A DNA stretch of 64,000 nt from Aquatica leii. Lineage: Eukaryota; Arthropoda; Insecta; Coleoptera; Lampyridae. Location of the stretch: assembly GCA_035610365.1 (NCBI GenBank), contig CM069433.1, forward strand, positions 54,922,487 through 54,986,486, given 5' to 3'. Positions 56,770 through 64,000 of this stretch are shown one piece after another. A program made the position numbers and the translations under genes. The stretch's first letter is position 1. Every line of letters begins with the position of its first letter. Under the pieces are notes generated by a model. That model was not told the DNA's origin. It did not search any database and was given only the letters and a program-made list of their open reading frames with translations.

Positions 56770-57010
56770 AAAGATGTTATGACCAATATTTTGACTTCAA
56801 AATTAAAAATCAAGTACCAATTAACTTAGCGGAACAAAAACAAGAATTCTTTTGAACACCTGTCACAAAGGCCGATGATTTGGTGTGAACCAATAAATCA
56901 CATCATAAACTGGTATTTCTGTCTAGTAAAAATTAAAGGATTTTCAAAAAAGGAATAAACACAAAGCAACGTATCCAGACACTCCATCTGTGAGCAAACG
57001 TTAAATTAAA
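56770..57010 (+). pseudogene. Fragment of an unnamed arthropod repeat-borne protein
   Basis: RCYDQYFDFKIKNQ (56783), then RPMIWCEPINHIINWYFCLV and KIKGFSKK (56869), then after a frameshift RNKHKATYPDTPSVSKR (56951). The order of a YFD-containing block, a W-x-EP-x-NH block with a Cys pair partly lost, and a YPxxxSA-like block resembles a family I associate with many arthropod predicted proteins of unknown function. I cannot name it or its reaction. Stops and frameshift show decay. Confidence 0.45.
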
Positions 57011-59249
57011 CAGAAATTATTGTGAGCTTTAATTTTAGATATTGGCGATGCTTGGAAAGTGACATTTTCAAGCGATCTGGCGCATGTTCCTTCTAACAAA
57101 CCACATTACCCAATAAAATCTCAAAGACTTGTTACATGATTTGTGTACAGGTAACTGTTTTTGTATTTTTGATAATAATTAGGCATTCTAGTATTTCTTA
57201 TGTCAACACTTTTGCACTAATCTATTTTTTTTAATAACTTCTATTTTGTAAATGCAACTATTATTTATTTATTACCAGAATGTGATTATAACTCTAGAAG
57301 CTAAACGTGTAAAAAAACTTGGTTTTTAGTTATAGTTTCAGTTGAAGACTGTAAGAATTATACACACATTTTTACAAATTGTTTCATTCATACGATACCA
57401 ATTAATTTTTTTTAATCATCAAGAGTATTTGCAATCATACATATTATATTTATTTTACTGACTTTTTTTCGTTTATGATTGCGTGGCACTGTAAATTGAA
57501 AATGTCACATTAGTTTTTTTTGTCAAGTTCTCAATTTTATTTTATCTTGTAGCATATGAGTCAGTTTCAAGTGGTCGGTATTTTACTATTTATGTAAACA
57601 TTTAAAGGTTTTTTAGTTTGATTTTGATAAAAATTTAATTTTTATGACAATCTTTAAAGTTTTGATGCTTTGTTAAATTAAAAATTAGTAAATGCGACAT
57701 AAAATCTGATAGAACCTTTTAATATAATTGAATTGTTCTAAAATGTACATTACAAAAAACACATTACTAAATTATTTAAAATCGTCTTAGCATGTTAATA
57801 ATTTACGTCTGTTACTTTATACATTGGTAATAAAAATAACTTGATTACAAATTGATTATTTTGCATGGACAATAAGTAAATTCAAACATAACGACAAATG
57901 TTATTTTTAATTGAATATAAACATACCTTTTGTTACTAAGGTCAAAACGTATTTATTTTTTTAATTTTAAGTGAAGAAATGCGTATTTGTATAATAAACG
58001 TATTATAATTTGTTAAGCGTTTTATCAAATTTTGCAATTTTTTAGGTAAAAATATTATAACTAAAAACTAATTCTTTGCATGTTTGTATTAGAAATATAA
58101 CCAAACAGTTTTTAAATCTTTAAAAAACAAACTCTTTTTATCAAACAAAAAAATTTATATTTTATAAAATTCTTAACTAAAACATATAATTAAAAAAGTT
58201 ATTACTTATACTATATAAAAAATTGGAAAAGTTTACAAAATAAGAGTAACATAACAGTATTCCAGATAATTTTGTTTTACTGCTTGTTTTTCTAAAAATC
58301 GACAATTCAAATTTCAAATAGTGTACCTCATAATAATAGCAAACTAAATAAGAAATTTACAAAATTAGTGTAATAAAAGTGTTTATTGATTTTTTTTGCA
58401 ATGTTTTCTAACGATGAGTAAGTTATAACTTATTATAAACTAAAAAAATTAAGGTTTTCTACAGTTTTGCTTTTATTTTATTCTGTGACAATAGCACGAT
58501 ACGAAAGTATAAGTAGGTATAGACTTCTTAAAACAACTATTATACTAGTTTTTGCTAATTTTCCTATTGTGATGATCTCTAAAAAAAGTTAATTTTTACT
58601 ATTTCTTGTAAAAGTAAATTGGTAATTGTCTATAGTTGCCTTTTGTATGAATTTGTCTAATAAGTTTATATAAACAAAAAACAAATGTTTTCAATTACTA
58701 TATTAATAAATTCCAACAAATAAGCTTTCATTTTAATAGATAAAATTAATTCAGTTTTACATGACTTAGATATATAAATTATTCGTTATTGTTACTGAAG
58801 AAAAGCAAAAAATGTAAAAATAGAAATTCTAATAAAACAATAAAATCGAAAAAATCAAGAACTACAAACTTATTGTAATAAATATTCTGCTAAGTTTGTG
58901 TGCACTGAAACTGAAAATACACCCAAAATAATAACACTGTATTTCAATTAGTGTTCTAAGAACTGCACATTTCTTCTAAATAATTTGCTAACCCTAAAAA
59001 TAAAAATAAATATAATATATATTACATAATAATTGCTAATACAGGTAATTTTAGGTAGGTCAGTCACATGTTTTGTAGGGCATAAACTACATGGTGCTAC
59101 AAATTTTAAGTGGTAAATCATCAAACTTTCGTGCAAACGTTTTTTTGCAAAAATAAACTAAATATTCGTTGTTGGAAAAAAAAGCTGTCAATAGAAGTAT
59201 TTACCAAAATCCTTGTCTAAATGGCTTAAAACGCCCATCTGTTTTGACT
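57011..59249. other. Very AT-rich, nothing recognised
   Basis: No recognisable genes or repeat ends in about 2.2 kb. The ORF at 58948-59136 has no motif. Confidence 0.5.
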
Positions 59250-60800
59250 TCTTTTTTTTAAGTTTGTTTTTGTACGTTTTTACATTATTTTCCATTATTT
59301 TAGTACAAGCCTGAATAGACTAACTGCTTCTGGAAATGATAAAGCATTCACTCCCACCAGATTTAAAGAATGTGCTAGACATGGTACAAACTCTGCCAGC
59401 TTGTTCATTTGCATATCTATGGATTAGATTCTTTTATATATGCCGCACATATTAGATCCGTTGTCGTAAGATTGCCCACGACATTTATGCACACCCAAAC
59501 CATTAGCTTCTAGTTTTTTTACAATTGGGTGTGTGATATATTGTCCAGTTTTTCCGTCAACTTTAACAAAATAAATAAAACTTTTTCAGTTTTTGTTATT
59601 TTTACATATCGAATCACTTGGCTCATTTGTTCCTCGTGAGATACATCTGTAGTGCAGTCAAACATGATGGTAAAATAGTTGGCCTTTTTGATTTCATTGA
59701 TAATGATATTTCAAAATTTTTTTGCCATTATATCGATGATTAATTTTTTTTTGTTTTCGACAAATAGGAATAGACATTCTAATGTTAGAATAGGATATCC
59801 GTTTTTTTTTACATGGTCTAACTAGTACATGAAGTAAGATCGTATTAAACAAGCACACTTATTAAATTAAAAAAATTCCCTAGACAGGTTGAGCAAAGAT
59901 CAGTAAGATTACTTATTGTTTCTTTAGAACCTCAAAAAGTTTGTGGCAAGATACATGACAGCGTATATATGTAAAATATTTCTAAATTTTTTTTTCAGGG
60001 TGAATTAATCGTTCTATATAGCGATCGATGGCTTGACATGATTTAATTTGTTGAAGACGAGTTTTCCATTTGATAAATAATTTTTATGCGGTTGCGATAC
60101 TTCATACTCAACTCAGCTAATCCTTCTAAAGTTTTTTTCTAATTAATAAGACCTTCTGTGCACAAGGTTGATGTAAAAGTGCTAGACAATAACTTGCATA
60201 GAGTGCAGTAAAATGCATTTTTTGTTTTCGAATAAACAAGCCAGAGTCGTTCAGTGGACTAAAACTTTATGTTACTTCGATGTTCACCATTTAGTAATAC
60301 AGTTTGTTTACTGAACTTTGTTGATCTATTATTTTCTCGTATCCCGGCTATATACATGGATTCACTACATCTATAAGTTTGTCTTTGCTTCTCGACTGTA
60401 ATAAGTCACTAGATGCTAGCTGTACGCCAGGCGTTCCTGCTGAGATAATACTGACGAGAAAGACAGTTTACCATCATCTGAGCAGTGAAGTCTCGATTGT
60501 TTAATCGAATTAACTTGAATTACAATAGTTATTTAAAATGCCTGAAATCGTATCAAAACTATCAGTGGAGTTCAACGATGCGCCTGTTTTGTGATGCCAT
60601 TTGCTTATCTTAGAAGATGATTTATTTATTTGTTTAATTTTATGTTTAGCTTTTTTTCTGTTTTTAGACCCAGAAAAAAATTTTTTTTTGGTGCGCTCGT
60701 CGCTTGCTTTTTACAACCTAAACATATAAGTAAATGTGTTTCAACAGCACAACATGAACCCGATTTCAATGTTTGGGATCTACCTCTCGCTACCCTTTCC
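59250..60800 (-). pseudogene. hAT-type transposase of the ZMYM/TTF lineage, degraded
   Basis: Minus strand: a basic N-terminal stretch KAKHKIKQINKSSSKISKWH (60680-60600); a TTF/zinc-finger-like part with DSGLFIRKQKMHFTALYASY (60260-60190) and a WK-containing block near 60075; then FDCTTDVSHEEQMSQVIRY (59668-59610), the first catalytic-Asp motif; FIYFVKVDGKTGQYITH; and CRGQSYDNGSNMCG (59488-59447), the second Asp motif. Frame changes are frequent, and the C-terminal dimerisation region is missing. No matching terminal repeats were found. The GC-rich phrase near 60690 may be part of an end. Confidence 0.75.
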
Positions 60801-61545
60801 CAATTTTTTTTTTAAGTTTCATTTGAGCAGTTTATACAAAGTTAAAAGATTAACTAATAAATTAAAAGATGCGAATAACAAACTTCCACAGTCATCAAAC
60901 TTAAATCACAAACGCAGAATTTACTAAATAAGAAATTACAATGTAATAGTCAAATAGTGTTACGAACTATAATATAATCCACCAAGCAATTGACCTACAA
61001 AAGCGCGTAATCAGGCCAAATCTGATGTACTATTAGCTGACATCTAATTTCAACCACATCACAAAAACACTGATTTACAGCAGTACATTTTATCATTATA
61101 TTCGAATTATAAACAAGTTTAAATTTACAAGCATACCGCGTGATAAAACGTAATTGGTAGTTACAAAATTTTAGTCAAATAAGATATAGTACAACTAGTA
61201 CTCATACCAAATAGATCAAAATAAAAGTTCAATTTCGCATCGTCGGAAGTTTCTTTTTGTCTGTTAGGAGTTATTTGTATTAAATCGACGATATTATACA
61301 TTTAAGAAGCATTCTTTTTCACCTGTTTTTCCTATTAATCGTTTATTTTAACTACTGTAACCATCGTTTAAAAATCGATTGGTTGTTTAAGTAATTTTTG
61401 GTAACCGACACAGTATTTGGATTGACGATTTTCATTTAATGTATTGTGAATTTGTGTTAATGTGATTTTAGATTGAGTTTAATAAGTTATTTTACGATTT
61501 TAAATTCAAAGTTATAATTTAAATTGCTGATTTAGTTTTGTATGT
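60801..61545. other. Spacer, nothing recognised
   Basis: No recognisable coding or repeat end. Confidence 0.4.
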
Positions 61546-62942
61546 TGTTACGCCGTGAATCATCTGCTTTCGCGATTTTGCTTATTGAATGTTTCACTTG
61601 GATTGTTGAAAAATTCCAGTTGTGAGTTATGTTTTCCTTCTGAGATATAATCGTAATTAACTCTATTTTCGCCGTTTGTTTATTTTAAGTGGATTTAAAA
61701 GTTCTTTGTTCGAGTACATTTGTACTTGAATTTCTTTATGTCAATCGTTTAGATTACGTGGAAAAATTAAGTCGTTATCTTAATTTGTTAGGCAGTTTAA
61801 ATTCTTGTAATATAATATTTTGTCAATTTGACATTTTCACGTACAAGCGAAACGCTGTGTCCTAATTATATAAATATGACGTAATATGATTGTTTGCCTC
61901 TTTATTGCACTTCTTCGCGAGAGTATTTTGGTGTTGGAGGTTTCGAACGCAGCCTTTGTGGAAAGGGCAGTCGACAAAAGTTGATATATAGGTGTGATTT
62001 TGGAAAATGAGGTAGGAGTTCGAAGTTGATTGGCAGACGTCAGAATGTAGTTAACGCAGGTGATAATTCACCTTTTATAGTAGTTACCGCGGAAGTAAGT
62101 GAAAATGGTACAGTGATGCTTAAGTGGAAAATAAAACTTTCCTTTTTCGTAATTACGGTTCATGGAGATCACTGTTTTCCTAATTAATATCGCATGTTTC
62201 GTTAAGTGAATTTTGTGCGTGAGTTTGTTTCGCAATCTCATCTTTCGCCTTAGGGGCGGATCAATAATAATTCTTCCGTTGGTAAATTTATTCATCTGGA
62301 TTTGGTACCCTATCGAGGTCCCGGACGTTCTGCTGGCCTATGCTAACCAAAAGCCCGTCTTCGAGTAAATCAAGGTATTTATTTTGCACCATCTATTCAT
62401 ATGTGAAATTTACGTTTACGCGATTAAGTGTTAAAAGCTTTGAATTTTCAATTAAAAATTACAAGTGTTTCGAAGTTAACTTTAATGTAACTAATTAATG
62501 ACCGTATTTTACGGTACTGTTTTATCCCAAGTTTAAAATTTATTAAACGGGACCGAATTATCGATTCAAATTATATATATATATAAATTAGTTTATAAGT
62601 TTATTTCATTTTGTTTTTGTATTATATCGACACACACACGGCCGTGATCATAGATGTTTTAAGATTGATTAATTTGTGCTGTTGATTTCTTTAAAATTCT
62701 GTATTGTGTATCTTATAATTTTGTTTGTGTATTTTATTCCATTAACTGTAAATTTGTTTTGATCTAACGTGCATTCAAGTAATTTTTTTTTCTATTATTT
62801 TGCTACTGTTTTGTGTGATTAATTTTGTCAATTTCAATTCAATTATTTTATTTTATTCATTTTGTTTTATTTCGTTCAAATAAATGTTAAATTATTAAAT
62901 TGTAAAGAGCTTTTAATTCCGTCGGCCTCCGCGTGTGTAACT
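61546..62942 (+). other. Possible solo LTR
   Basis: The stretch starts TGTTACGCCGTGAATC and ends CCGCGTGTGTAAC, so TGTTAC / GTAAC form short inverted ends as in gypsy LTRs. AATAAATG lies 60 bp before the end. It is richer in CpG than surrounding DNA. I see no second copy, no 5-bp duplication and no primer-binding site, so this is only a suggestion. The 75-codon minus ORF (62068-62295) is unlikely to be a gene. Confidence 0.25.
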
Positions 62943-63299
62943 TTATTAGTTTATTTTAGATTTTAGCAAATGCACCCTCTAAGGTAAGTCCGTTGGGGGT
63001 GTATACTACAGAAGCGGACTTATGGTTGGCAAGGGTCATTAGTCCATTAAGCTTTATTCCTTCCTGGCGCCCTTTGATTTCGACATTATTATTTATCGAT
63101 TTTGTGTTTTCGACAAGTCAATCCATTTCGATCACGAAACTTTTAAATAAAACCCACCCCTTCTCCATTGAGCTAGTGGCACACCCCGTTTATGTTACTA
63201 CATTGCAGGCAGTAACTTTGTGGTAATTTCGGCATGTAACACTACCGTACCACATAACCAAAAAGTGATCGTCGCTTGAGGTTTGAACGTTTGGGTTTA
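62943..63299. other. GC-richer spacer, unassigned
   Basis: The 77-codon ORF at 62993-63226 contains no known motif. It might be the start of a retroelement internal region if the preceding stretch is an LTR. Confidence 0.3.
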
Positions 63300-63395
63300 A
63301 CTCAGCTCGTGTAGCCTTTAGTAAGTAGAAAAGGCAATGAAAACTACTTCATGTGTTTTTTTAAGGCGACGTTTCGTGGATCTCGAGTATCCACT
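63300..63395 (-). ncRNA. Penelope-type hammerhead-like motif cut by a hAT insertion
   Basis: On the minus strand a stem GTGGAT/ATCCAC with loop ACTCGAG is followed by GAAACGTCGCC and a tail CTTTTCTACTTACTAAAGGC. The CTGATGA core expected directly before the stem is absent: the sequence changes at 63396, where a hAT terminal repeat begins. The stem and GAAACGTCGC agree with the other copies. Confidence 0.5.
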
Positions 63396-64000
63396 CAGAG
63401 CTGGGCAGTAGTTAACTACAAAGCTACTAATCTAACTACTTTATTGTTGACGATAGTTGTATTCTATTTATTCAAGTTACTTTAATTTAATAATGTAACT
63501 GTAGTTGGAATAAATTACTTTTTTCGTGTAATCGTATTTAAAAAGTAGTTAGCTACCCTATTTTAACTACAAAAATAGTTAAACTACTTTGTTAATAGCT
63601 TAACTACTTTACTAGTAATTAAACTACTTTATTAGCGGCTTCAATTACATACAATGGCTACAATTATTCAGCTTGCATTGAAGTTTCGCAGGTTAAAACG
63701 TATCCTTCAAGTAATGAACAGTAACGCAGAAGTAAACATGGATGTAAAGATTATTCAAAAACATTGTATAAATGCAGCAAACCTAATTTGTTTCGAAATG
63801 TTAAATGCCTCTGATCTAAACGTGAACCTGCTTTGTCTAAAAAGTTACACATTTCTTCTGATACTGAGAATGAACATGCTCACAAAAGCAGAATAATAGA
63901 ACTGGAATTGTTAAAACACCTGGAAGATAACAGAATTCATATATCTATTTGAGATTATTATTAAAAAAATGTTCATTAGATATAGTACAATTTTACCTTT
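63396..64000 (+). mobile_element. hAT element, left end, running off the window
   Basis: It begins CAGAGCTGGGCAGTAGTTAA, a hAT-type terminal repeat, followed by many AACTAC/GTAGTT subterminal motifs to about 63630. Beyond 63650 a decayed frame with Cys/His residues (CKDYSKTLYKCSKPNLFRN) could be a BED-type zinc finger of the transposase. The right end lies outside the window. The 80-codon ORF at 63654 is in a different frame and is probably not real. Confidence 0.6.

Noticed and set aside
1..64000. Host protein-coding genes, tRNA or rRNA
   Set aside because: I looked for exon-like conserved domains, tRNA cloverleaf A/B boxes and rRNA words and saw none that I could support; short-exon host genes cannot be excluded without transcript data.

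Overview
The window looks like repeat-rich, strongly AT-biased DNA from an arthropod, most likely an insect. I base this on the mix of element types: BEL/Pao, Ty3/gypsy, Jockey-type, R1-like and I-like LINEs, Penelope-like elements with ribozyme-like motifs, PIF/Harbinger, pogo, piggyBac, hAT, Tc1-like and a Crypton-like tyrosine recombinase. Nothing in it needs a host gene, rRNA, tRNA or bacterial/viral genome as explanation. No open reading frame exceeds about 210 codons, and every protein homology I recognise is a decayed mobile-element fragment with stops, frameshifts or deletions.

Left part (1-20 kb): an internally deleted Tc1-like transposase (510-1283); a minus-strand coding-like block I cannot name (2390-3140); a spliced C2H2 zinc-finger-like fragment (5690-6310); the first of three copies of a repeat carrying a 100-nt hairpin (6646-7351); and a PIF/Harbinger transposon with readable ends (8413-10475, 18-bp terminal repeats, TTA duplication). 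A 102-codon minus-strand ORF with a TATA box (15964-16272) is unassigned. Two low-copy dispersed repeat families link 4.9 kb with 19 kb, and 19.6 kb with 24.8 kb.

Middle (20-36 kb): a Penelope-like GIY-YIG tail with a hammerhead-like motif beside a piggyBac C-terminus; a long empty AT-rich stretch; a minus-strand BEL/Pao element (gag 31.7 kb, reverse transcriptase 30 kb, C-terminal domain 27.3 kb) apparently interrupted by a plus-strand Jockey element (28.2-29.9 kb); and an R1-like LINE (34.6-35.7 kb).

Centre (36-41 kb): a nest. A gypsy gag-protease fragment is split at its protease active site by a hAT transposon (36652-40495) flanked by a perfect 8-bp duplication ATGTGCAA. The hAT contains a pogo element (36828-39824), and the pogo contains a very homogeneous array of a 331-bp unit, about three copies in one direction and four in the other, forming a roughly 1-kb-armed palindrome with an 18-nt spacer.

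Right part (44-64 kb): a near full-length but broken gypsy element (44.57-47.65 kb, minus); a Crypton-like tyrosine-recombinase pseudogene (49.1-50.2 kb) bracketed by two inverted copies of the hairpin repeat; a TA-flanked MITE (52862-53217); a Penelope-like remnant with hammerhead-like motif next to a BEL/Pao integrase fragment (53.7-55.3 kb); an I-like LINE (55.5-56.6 kb); a ZMYM/hAT pseudogene (59.25-60.8 kb); and at the right edge a hAT element that has apparently inserted into another Penelope-type hammerhead motif. The most interesting signals are the covarying hammerhead motifs, the inverted 331-bp array and the recombinase between hairpin repeats.
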